Virus record (IMG/VR): IMGVR_UViG_3300042288_000193 | Location: 1-24,318 of that record | Strand: one strand, 5' to 3' | Length of the DNA stretch: 24,318 nucleotides | DNA from: a virus | Shown: one piece after another, positions 15,647 through 22,115 of the stretch | How the letters are laid out: each line of letters starts with the position of its first letter | Position numbering within the stretch: the first letter of the stretch is position 1 | The notes under the pieces: generated by a model | The model's input: the letters and a program-made list of their open reading frames with translations, nothing else | What the model was told of the DNA's origin: nothing | Database searches by the model: none | Program-made: the position numbers and the translations under genes

Positions 15647-17016
15647 TTGCGCAGCGCGGCTGCCAGAGCGGCGGTGCCGAGGCCGGCAGCTCCCAGGCTA
15701 TACAGCGGATGCGTGCCACGCACCAGGCTGTCGCGCACCACGTCCTGGGGCTTTTTGCCTGTCACGCGGGCGGTGCGCTCGATCGCTTCGTTGACGTGCT
15801 GAATCATCGGCTTGCCAGGCACTCCCTTCAGGCCCTTCCAGGCCACGTCCTGGAAGTTGGCCGGCTGCACGCCCTCGGCCTTGGCCAAGTCGTGCACCAC
15901 CTTCTCAAACACGCCGTAGGAATCACCAGGCGGCACTAGCAGGCCTGGCCTAAAACCGCCACTCATCTGCTCGTCGATCGTGGCGCGATCGCGGTGCCCC
16001 ATGAAGTTGGCCGAGAAGTCAAAGCGCTTTGGCGTCTTTGCAGCCTGCAGGCCAGCGCCCTGGTTGATGACCTTGTCGTACATGGCCATGTTTCCAGACG
16101 CGAAGCGGCCGCCGATCGGATATGGGAACTCATACGCGGCGCTCGGCTGCGGCACGCCCTTTTGGCGCAGGAAGTTGCCGTAGGCTGACATCAGCAAGTT
16201 GGCGGTCGGGTCAGCGCCGCCAGTGGTCGCGGACATCGCATCGGCGAACCGCTCCTTGAACATCTCGCGGCCCTTCTTGTCGCCGAACTCCTTGATGAAC
16301 TCGGCCTCGAGCTGGCCCATCGCGTACCAGTCCTTTGCGTTGGGGTCCTTGCTGCCCTCGCGGAAGGCTGTTGTCAGGCGCTCGCGCGCCTCCGGCGTGT
16401 CGAACTCTGCGGTGTACTTGTCGATCGTGGCCTGCTTCTTGGGCAGCGCGTCAGTTACGGTGCGGCCCTGCAGCGGGTACTTGCTGGCGTCAGCGTAGAA
16501 ACGGTCCTCGACCTTGAAATAGGGTGTGTAGTTGCCCTTGTCGATGTCCTTCTGCGCGGCCTTGCGCGCCTTTTCGACGGCCAGAGCCTCGTCAGAGTTT
16601 TGCTTCTGCAGGAACTCCTTGCCGGTCTTAGGGTCCTTGGCCAACACCGGGGGCGCGGTGTCGGGATAGTCGGCCGCGATCTTGGCGCGGTCGTACCCGA
16701 CATCGTCGGCCTTCTTGCGCAAAGCCTTGACCGTCTCCTCGGTCGCCTTGCCACCCTTGCGCGCCTTGTTGGCCGCACCGGCCACACCGCCGACCACCGG
16801 CACCATGCCGGCCGCCGACAGAACCATGCCCAGCTTGTCGCCCTCGCGGCGCGCGCGCTCAAAGTCGCGGCCGCTGGTGGCCGTGCCGACGACAGGCAGG
16901 AAGCCGGCGCCGATGTCGATGGCCAGGTCGCCCAGGTCGCCGTCCTCGGGGTTGTCCAGCGAGACGAACTTGCGTGCGCGGTCGCGCAGGGCGTTGATCA
17001 GGTCCTGTGGTTGCAT
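15625..17016 (-). CDS. Large virion-region protein with hydrophobic N-terminus and conserved C-terminal domain, unknown function (463 aa)
   Basis: The start has GAGGA six bases upstream. Residues about 33-82 hold two Gly/Ala/Val-rich segments (AIDIGAGFLPVVGTAT and VLSAAGMVPVVGGVAGAA) resembling the linker or membrane-active segments found before effector domains and in ejection proteins. A charged helical region follows (83-160). The C-terminal ~240 residues look like a globular domain with strongly patterned motifs: WYAMGQLEAEFIKEFG (230-245), NLLMSAYGNFL (273-283), FPYPIGGRFA (297-306), KTPKRFDFSANFMG (327-340), ATIDEQMSGG (345-354) and FQDVAWKGLKG (388-398). I have seen similar motif order in unnamed phage proteins but cannot give a function. 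It lies between portal-linked genes and the scaffold. Confidence 0.7.
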   Translation of the reverse strand: MQPQDLINALRDRARKFVSLDNPEDGDLGDLAIDIGAGFLPVVGTATSGRDFERARREGDKLGMVLSAAGMVPVVGGVAGAANKARKGGKATEETVKALRKKADDVGYDRAKIAADYPDTAPPVLAKDPKTGKEFLQKQNSDEALAVEKARKAAQKDIDKGNYTPYFKVEDRFYADASKYPLQGRTVTDALPKKQATIDKYTAEFDTPEARERLTTAFREGSKDPNAKDWYAMGQLEAEFIKEFGDKKGREMFKERFADAMSATTGGADPTANLLMSAYGNFLRQKGVPQPSAAYEFPYPIGGRFASGNMAMYDKVINQGAGLQAAKTPKRFDFSANFMGHRDRATIDEQMSGGFRPGLLVPPGDSYGVFEKVVHDLAKAEGVQPANFQDVAWKGLKGVPGKPMIQHVNEAIERTARVTGKKPQDVVRDSLVRGTHPLYSLGAAGLGTAALAAALRNQEEDEF

Positions 17017-17023
17017 TGCGTCC

Positions 17024-17392
17024 TCACTTGAGCATGCGCAGCTTGTAGAGCGTGGTCTGGTACAGGCGCAGGATTTCGTCGATCGTGTTCTGCAGCGACG
17101 TGTCCTCGCGGTCGCAGACCTTGTAGCGGTTCATTTCGATCCACTCGCACGACAGCTCTAGCGAGTCGTCGATCTCCTGCGTGTCCACAGACACCGCCAC
17201 GACCCTGGGCTCCATGCGCCTGGCGTAATAACCCTGGTACTGCTCCACAAAACCATCGGTCAGGTCGGCAAGCGAGTCGTAGAACTCGCCCAGCGCGACG
17301 TGCGCCGAGTAGCTGCCGGTGCGCCAGTGAGCCACGTGCGCGGCCGACCGATCGGCCAGCAGCTTGGTGACCAACTCGTTTGCTTTTTCCAT
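17024..17392 (-). CDS. DUF5856 / Dps-like helical protein (122 aa)
   Basis: The start has a GAGGTG site five bases upstream, just after the portal stop. The 122-residue, all-helical product carries AAHVAHWRTGSYSAHVALGEFYD (positions 17-39, two adjoining motifs), followed by LADLTDGFVEQYQGYYARR. The HW......H....E..D...D pattern resembles the first helix pair of Dps and other ferritin-like proteins, where His, Asp and Glu bind metal, and this family is known in phages as DUF5856 from memory. A second helical pair (SLELSCEWIEMNR, then TIDEILRLYQTTLYKL) completes a possible four-helix bundle. Whether metal is bound is unknown. It sits between portal and head genes, so a structural role is also possible. 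Confidence 0.7.
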   Translation of the reverse strand: MEKANELVTKLLADRSAAHVAHWRTGSYSAHVALGEFYDSLADLTDGFVEQYQGYYARRMEPRVVAVSVDTQEIDDSLELSCEWIEMNRYKVCDREDTSLQNTIDEILRLYQTTLYKLRMLK

Positions 17393-17400
17393 GCGTCACC

Positions 17401-19332
17401 TCACTGCATTGCGCCGCCCACGGGCGGCATCTGCGGGCCCGCCGGCGGCAGGTTGGGCTGCGGCTGCAGCATCCCCATCTGCAGCGCCTTCATGCGCGCG
17501 TCCATCTCGGTGTCGGTCGCCTCGGCCATGCGCTTGCGGGCGCCGGCCTGCTTCTCGGCCACCTCGGCCTCCTGCAGCGGGTTGGGCTGATTCGGTTGCG
17601 GCAGCCCCTGCTGCTTGAGCGCGCCGATTGCCTGGTCCAGAACGCCCTCGATCTGCTGCGACACGCGGAACTTGGACACGCTCCACTGCAGCAGCGACAG
17701 CAGCACAGGCGCGGCCTGCGGCACCGACTGCGCCATCGGCGCCACCTGGGAGATGAATGCGCCCAGGCCCTGCATGAACTGCACCGCAGCGTCGCGCTCG
17801 GCGGCCCAGTCGAGTGCGGCCATCGAGTCGGCCTCGACGTTCACCCGGTACTGCGCCATGTGCTCGTCCTTGAGCAGCTCGATGGCGGCCATGGCCATCG
17901 GCGCATCGGGCGTGCGCTCGATGTTCGACCGCTTAATGATCGTCTCAGGCTGCCAGTGCTTGCAGATGATCTCGGCCTTGATGCGCAGCGACTGCGAGAT
18001 CCAGTCGGCTATGTAGAACTGCATCAGCTGGATGCGGGTCGATCCGAACTGCGCCTTGATCTGCTGCGCCGTGGCCGTCTCGCTAGCGCGGCTCGAGCCC
18101 CGCATCACGTCGGAGATGCCCAGGACCTCGTAGATCTGCATCACCTTGTCCTGCCGGTACTGGCGCAGGCGCTCGATGCAGTTCACCACCATGTCAATGG
18201 GAGCCCAGTCGACTTGGCCCTTGATGCCGCCCTTCTCCGCAAACAAGGCCCAGTTGTCGACCGGGATCATCTGGTTTTCAGCGCCCTGCTGGAACATGCG
18301 CTGCACGCCGTCGGCCGTCTTGTCGTACACGCCCACGACCTTGGCCGCACGCGTCAGCCAGGTAATGCGGGTATTGATCTCGTCGAGCTCGTTGAACTGG
18401 TCCTGCGCGAAGATGTAGTCGGCGCGCGGCATGAAGTTGGAGCTGGTGACGTTCGCGGCTAGGGGCTTGGGGCACGGGAAGAAACCGTCGAGCTGCAGCG
18501 GGTCGTCCTTCACGTCCAGGATGACGTCGGCACCCTTGGCGTACCAGTAGACCTTCTTGTTCTCCTTGCACCAGATCTCAAACACCTCAGCCTTCGACCA
18601 CGGGTCGTGCTTGGGTGACTGGTCGTTGACGTCGGCCTTACGCACCTGCACGCCCAGGGGCACGATCTTGGCGATCTCCTCACCAAACCGCTCGACCAGC
18701 TGGTCCTTGGTCATCCATACGCGGCGGGCGACCCACCGCACCTCGGGCCAGGTCCGCGCCGGCGAGTAGAAGAAGTCCTCCCAGTAGATGTAGTCAACCG
18801 GGGCGTCCTCGTCGACAATGCGTTCGGCTTCCGTCTCGGGCTGCAGCTCCACTCCGAACTCGTCGAACACGGCCGGGATTACATAGGGCTCGGTCTTGAC
18901 CTCGTAGCGCAGCCAGATCTGGCCCATGCCCACGATCAGCCAGTCCTCGATGCCCTGCCGCACCGCCGCGTCCCACACCGAGACGTTTTCGTCGAAGCCG
19001 CGGTTCAGGATCCGCTGCAGCATCAACCCGGCCACGCGGGCCTGGTCGTCCTCAAAGTCCTGAAACGTGCGCGACACGTCGGCCTTGGGCGGCCGCGCGT
19101 ACAGCATCGACAGCAGGACCTTCATCGTCGACCAGAACAGGTTGACCTTGCTCTCGTCCTTGGCATACGCGTCGCGGCGGTCCAGGTACCGCTGTGTGAT
19201 GCGGTTGGCGTCCGTGTGGAACTTCATCAGCTCCTGCTGCGACGCCTGAATCTCAGTCGACCAACGCTGCGCCAGCCCCGCCGGGGTGCTTTGGAAATCG
19301 CTTGCGCTGGTGATCTTGGCGTTGGTTTCCAT
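17401..19332 (-). CDS. Portal protein (643 aa)
   Basis: ATG 19332 overlaps the terminase stop (TGATG) and has AAGGA seven bases upstream; a GTG three bases earlier is less likely. The length is in the usual podovirus portal range. Typical elements: an N-terminal helical start (AQRWSTEIQASQQELMKF), a long region with WEDFFYSPARTWPEVRWVARR (about 190-210), a hinge, then YRQDKVMQIYEVLGISDVMRG, SETATAQQIKAQFGSTRI and MQFYIADWISQSLRIKAEI, which match the stem and clip helices of portals. The C-terminus (about 560-643) is Gln/Pro/Met-rich. The portal forms the dodecameric DNA gate at one head vertex and docks the terminase encoded just upstream. Confidence 0.9.
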   Translation of the reverse strand: METNAKITSASDFQSTPAGLAQRWSTEIQASQQELMKFHTDANRITQRYLDRRDAYAKDESKVNLFWSTMKVLLSMLYARPPKADVSRTFQDFEDDQARVAGLMLQRILNRGFDENVSVWDAAVRQGIEDWLIVGMGQIWLRYEVKTEPYVIPAVFDEFGVELQPETEAERIVDEDAPVDYIYWEDFFYSPARTWPEVRWVARRVWMTKDQLVERFGEEIAKIVPLGVQVRKADVNDQSPKHDPWSKAEVFEIWCKENKKVYWYAKGADVILDVKDDPLQLDGFFPCPKPLAANVTSSNFMPRADYIFAQDQFNELDEINTRITWLTRAAKVVGVYDKTADGVQRMFQQGAENQMIPVDNWALFAEKGGIKGQVDWAPIDMVVNCIERLRQYRQDKVMQIYEVLGISDVMRGSSRASETATAQQIKAQFGSTRIQLMQFYIADWISQSLRIKAEIICKHWQPETIIKRSNIERTPDAPMAMAAIELLKDEHMAQYRVNVEADSMAALDWAAERDAAVQFMQGLGAFISQVAPMAQSVPQAAPVLLSLLQWSVSKFRVSQQIEGVLDQAIGALKQQGLPQPNQPNPLQEAEVAEKQAGARKRMAEATDTEMDARMKALQMGMLQPQPNLPPAGPQMPPVGGAMQ

Positions 19333-20675
19333 CACCCGATCCTTGTGCTCTGTTGGGGACCACAGTCCCAGATGTCGTCAAGGGCGAACGAATAGTTCAT
19401 GCTCTTGGCCACAGGTGTCGAGATTTTAGGACCGGGGTGCGATTTCGCCATCACCGGGCGCGCAGCAAGCGCGAGATACCGAAACGAGTCCGACGCGTGA
19501 GAGTGTTGGTCGTGCTTGGGCCGGTTGCGGTAGGTCTGGGTCTTCTCGTCCCACTCCCGCATGTAGGCCCGCAGGTGGTCGACGCCGTCGTAAGTGACCT
19601 CCTCGTCGAACCAGCACTTGGGCAGCACCAGGCGCGCGGCCTCGATCCCGTCCTGCAGCGACATCTCAGGCACCAATCGCGGCCGGATGCCGTTGGCCAG
19701 GAACTGCTCAATGATCGATTTGCCCGTCTGCAAAGACTTGGCCCGGGCATCGTGAGGCAAAAAGACCCCCTCCGCGTTGACCCGGTACGGGCGTGACTTT
19801 ACCCAGTCGATGTAGTGCTGGATCGGCTGGTTGTCGGCCTCATAGAAGTCGACGATCCGATACCCGTCACGCGTCTCCTGCCAGCCCCACCAGCTGCAGC
19901 TGTCGGTGTAGCCCAGGTCGGCCACCAGGTTGACCGGAAACGCCGGGTCGACAGGGAACTTCCCAACGCGGCCCTGCTCATACGCGTCGCCGATCTGCTT
20001 GGCGTAGTAGGCGCCCGGCACCGCCGCGTCGAATGAGCACTCGTACTCGACCTCAAACGCCTCGGGCGTCATCTGCGCCTTGGCGTCGCGCAGCTCGTCG
20101 GGGTGGATGATGTTGGTCTTGGACGCGGGCAGCTCTAGCAGCATGTGCGTGGCCGGGTTCAGCCGCGCCTCCTCGCGTAGGTTCCAGAACAGGTTCTTGC
20201 CGCGGGGCGTGCCGGCGAAGATGGCCCACCCGCGGCGGTCTGACAGCGCCGGCCGGATCACCGTGTACCAGGCCGAGGGCCGCATGTCGCCCACCTCGTC
20301 CAGCACCGCCCCGTCAAAGTACATGCCGCGCAGCGCGTCGTAGTTGTCAGCGCCGGCGACGTAGATCGTCGACTCGCCCTTGTGGCCGTTGCTGAGGGTG
20401 ATCTTCAGCTCCGACTCATTTGGCGGCTTAGACCAGAACGGCCGCGTCAGATCCTTGAGGTATCCCCACGCCACCCGCTTGGCCTGGTCGCGCTGCGGCG
20501 CCAGGTAGGCAAACTGCGGCTTAGGCAGCGCCGTCTCGAGCGCTCCGAGCACCAGGTCAGCGCACATGGCCACCGTCTTGCCACAGCGCCGGTGCGCGAC
20601 GACGACCGTCCAGCGCCGGTCGCGGTTGTGCAGCGGCAGGAACACCTGGCGCGGTTGGTATTCCTGCAAATTCAT
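19332..20675 (-). CDS. terL: Terminase large subunit (447 aa)
   Basis: A complete packaging motor and nuclease. Walker A is AHRRCGKT (27-34), Walker B with catalytic Glu is GAVLDE (122-127), and the coupling motif is AGTPRGKN (154-161). The C-terminal nuclease has VADLGYTD (251-258, first acidic residue D253) and HASDSFRY (393-400, D396), with LPHDARAKS (306-314) between. These fit the RNase H-like terminase nuclease. The protein pumps DNA into the prohead and cuts concatemers. It lacks a normal ribosome site; its ATG overlaps the stop of a seven-codon reading frame, suggesting coupled translation from the DUF3310 gene. It leads into the portal gene with a TGATG overlap. Confidence 0.95.
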   Translation of the reverse strand: MNLQEYQPRQVFLPLHNRDRRWTVVVAHRRCGKTVAMCADLVLGALETALPKPQFAYLAPQRDQAKRVAWGYLKDLTRPFWSKPPNESELKITLSNGHKGESTIYVAGADNYDALRGMYFDGAVLDEVGDMRPSAWYTVIRPALSDRRGWAIFAGTPRGKNLFWNLREEARLNPATHMLLELPASKTNIIHPDELRDAKAQMTPEAFEVEYECSFDAAVPGAYYAKQIGDAYEQGRVGKFPVDPAFPVNLVADLGYTDSCSWWGWQETRDGYRIVDFYEADNQPIQHYIDWVKSRPYRVNAEGVFLPHDARAKSLQTGKSIIEQFLANGIRPRLVPEMSLQDGIEAARLVLPKCWFDEEVTYDGVDHLRAYMREWDEKTQTYRNRPKHDQHSHASDSFRYLALAARPVMAKSHPGPKISTPVAKSMNYSFALDDIWDCGPQQSTRIG

Positions 20676-20695
20676 GCGGCAGGGTTGATGTTCAT
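20672..20695 (-). other. Seven-codon micro-ORF linking DUF3310 and terL
   Basis: ATG at 20695 overlaps the DUF3310 stop (ATGA), and its own stop (TGA, 20674-20672) overlaps the terminase ATG (ATGA). It encodes MNINPAA. Such a chain of overlapping stop and start codons would let ribosomes pass from one gene to the next where no Shine-Dalgarno sequence is present. It may simply be chance. Confidence 0.4.
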
Positions 20696-20913
20696 GTGGT
20701 TGTCAAACGCTGGATCTCGCGGTCGATGTACCAGCGCGCCTTGCGCAGGTCCTCGATCGGGCTGTCGGATTTCAGCCCCGCGCGCCAGACGTACTTGATC
20801 GCGTTGCCCAGGTTGAAGTTGTAGTGCTCCGTGACCTGGATGCACTCGACGCCGCTTGGGTGCTGCGTGTAGTGGGCCGGGCGGTTGACGGGGTCGTGTT
20901 GAGGTTGGCTCAT
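20692..20913 (-). CDS. DUF3310 family protein (73 aa)
   Basis: The start is placed at ATG 20913 because the conserved domain begins at DPVNRPAHYT (7-16). The frame stays open upstream to a GTG at 21090, but that extension is only Pro/Gly/Arg-rich translation of the GC-rich hairpin region. The rest is typical of DUF3310: GVECIQVTEHYNFNLGNAIK then YVWRAGLK, and EDLRKARWYIDREI. These small proteins are widespread in phages and are often labelled nucleotide kinase by likeness to T7 gp1.7, a link I give from memory. No ATP-binding P-loop is visible. No Shine-Dalgarno precedes the start; the upstream sequence is C-rich. Confidence 0.85.
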   Translation of the reverse strand: MSQPQHDPVNRPAHYTQHPSGVECIQVTEHYNFNLGNAIKYVWRAGLKSDSPIEDLRKARWYIDREIQRLTTT

Positions 20914-20933
20914 CGGGTTGGTGGGGGGTAGGG

Positions 20934-20998
20934 AAAAATGGGCGGGGGCCCCAGCCTCGGCACCCCCTCCCCCACCGGCTCGACGGGGGGGGTGGGGG
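20934..20998 (-). terminator. GC-rich hairpins with a short T tract, possible terminator
   Basis: Two structures occur between the small terminase and DUF3310 genes. The first is a 15-bp stem with two mismatches (CCCCCTCCCCCACCG at 20963-20977 against CGGGGGGGGTGGGGG at 20984-20998, loop of six). The second is a smaller stem around GGGGCCCC (20941-20956), followed on the minus strand by CA and five T residues (20938-20934). The second has the form of a weak intrinsic terminator. The G runs could also form a quadruplex on the plus strand. Confidence 0.4.
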
Positions 20999-21091
20999 TC
21001 AGGAATCGCCCGCGGCCGGCAGTGCCCCGCGCAGGGGCCCAGCAGGGCGCAGGAGGCCCGATCGCGCAGCAGGTCAGGCCAGGGCCCCACC

Positions 21092-21619
21092 TCAGCCCTC
21101 CGAGCGCCCTGGCGGGCCGCTATTCGCGTCGCCCCCTACTGCCGCCGGCGTGGCCGGCACCCCCTCGGCGCCTGTTGCCGGATCAATGATCCGGTATGTG
21201 CCGTCGTTTTCCCGTTGCAGATCAAGAACTTGCGCGGGCTGCTGCTCGATTTGTGCCGCAGGCGTGCCCACTTGCCGCTGCGACAACCAGCCCAGCTCAA
21301 GCCGGATGCCGCCGTCCACGTTCGTGTTGACCTGCAGGGGCAGCGCCTTGTTGACCATGGCCGCGAAGATCTGCCGGTCGCCCAGCGAGCCCTGCGCGCG
21401 CTCCACCAGCCAGGCCGCCAGGCCCTTGGTGCCCTTGCTGTCGGTCACCTGGCTGGCTGCCATCTCGACGGCCTCGCGGATGGTGCGCGTGACCTTGTTG
21501 GGCACGCCCTTGACGCGGCCCGCCGGCAGCTCCCGCCCGTCCGGCGTCCGCATCACCGGCCTCTTGACCGGCTCCACTTTCGAGCGCGCCTCCTCAGCCT
21601 GATGTTGCGTTTCCATCAT
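21092..21619 (-). CDS. terS: Putative terminase small subunit (175 aa)
   Basis: The 175-residue product has a polar N-terminus, then GRVKGVPNKVTRTIREAVEMAA (34-55, two adjoining parts), a motif found near the DNA-binding end of many phage small-terminase-like proteins. It continues with a helix (KGLAAWLVERAQG), GDRQIFAAMVNKALPLQV (80-97) and a low-complexity C-terminus (Pro/Ala/Gly). The FAAMVNKALPLQV part resembles the segment just after the DNA-binding helices in related proteins. Small terminase recognises the packaging site and loads the motor. Its position two genes before terL supports this. Two tandem ATG codons compete (21619 and 21616), and the ribosome site is weak. Confidence 0.6.
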   Translation of the reverse strand: MMETQHQAEEARSKVEPVKRPVMRTPDGRELPAGRVKGVPNKVTRTIREAVEMAASQVTDSKGTKGLAAWLVERAQGSLGDRQIFAAMVNKALPLQVNTNVDGGIRLELGWLSQRQVGTPAAQIEQQPAQVLDLQRENDGTYRIIDPATGAEGVPATPAAVGGDANSGPPGRSEG

Positions 21620-21634
21620 GGCCAGATTCTCGCA

Positions 21635-21922
21635 TCAGTCAGCCCAAGAGCAGCTTGCCGGCAGGATCCTGCGGAGCTCCTCGACGGCCCGCAGGGCCTT
21701 CCGCATCTTGACCCCGTCGATGCCATCTAGCGCGACTGCATCAATCGCGGCCGTCATCAGCCACAAAGCCTTCGCGGTTGTCGGCAGCTCGTTAAACGCC
21801 GCATCACCAGCGCATGCGGTGCACGTGAACTTGGCGGCCATCCGCGGCGTCATGGGGTGCTTGAGCACCGCCACCTCACCGCTGTCCGGATTCCAAGCCA
21901 GCACTGCTTCACTCATCTTCAT
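21635..21922 (-). CDS. Small protein of unknown function (95 aa)
   Basis: ATG 21922 is chosen because GGAG lies six bases upstream; a GTG at 21949 would add nine residues. The 95-residue product begins with a beta-like segment (EAVLAWNPDSGEVAVLKHP), has a pair of cysteines (FTCTACAGDAAF, about 32-43) that could bind metal only with other ligands, and ends in helices (TAKALWLMTAAIDAVAL and KMRKALRAVEELRRIL). I recognise no family. It lies between the repeat cluster and the small terminase, so it is the first gene after the candidate origin and may be controlled by it. Confidence 0.6.
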   Translation of the reverse strand: MKMSEAVLAWNPDSGEVAVLKHPMTPRMAAKFTCTACAGDAAFNELPTTAKALWLMTAAIDAVALDGIDGVKMRKALRAVEELRRILPASCSWAD

Positions 21923-21953
21923 CTCAATCTCCAACAAGTTAGTCGCCACTGAC

Positions 21954-22115
21954 CGGGACAGGACATTTACCGGGACATTCGGGACACCCTATAGGGTGTG
22001 TCCCGTTCTGTCCCGCCAAATTGATGTCCCGACGTCCCGCTATGTCACGCCATGTCCCGGTCATGTCCCGCCTGATGTCCCGCTCGTGTCTCGTCCTCCA
22101 AGCACGATGTCACGA
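21954..22115. repeat. Cluster of TGTCCCG / CGGGACA repeats, candidate replication origin or operator array
   Basis: Six exact TGTCCCG copies (21999, 22009, 22025, 22053, 22064, 22076) and near-copies (22033, 22043, 22087, 22109) face three exact CGGGACA copies (21954, 21971, 21980). Many neighbours are 10-12 bases apart, close to one helical turn. The two orientations meet at a palindrome. The cluster overlaps the last codons of the primase-helicase gene, and one further TGTCCCG lies at 24100-24106 near that gene's start. This is how iteron origins or cooperative operators look. Confidence 0.65.
21984..21999. promoter_or_regulatory. 16-bp perfect palindrome in the repeat cluster
   Basis: ACACCCTATAGGGTGT is its own reverse complement. 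Flanking GGG on the left and GTCCC on the right extend the symmetry with a two-base offset. It sits where the two opposed repeat series meet, so it is a likely binding site for a dimeric protein such as the nearby helix-turn-helix regulator. Confidence 0.6.

Noticed and set aside
20914-21090. N-terminal extension of DUF3310 to a GTG at 21090 (132 residues)
   Set aside because: The added 59 residues are Pro/Gly/Arg low-complexity from the G/C hairpins, while the family normally begins at the DPVNRPAHYT motif.
21984-22000. CCTATAGGG resembling the core of a T7-type promoter
   Set aside because: It is the centre of a perfect palindrome, the rest of the T7 consensus is absent, and no phage RNA polymerase gene is visible in the window.
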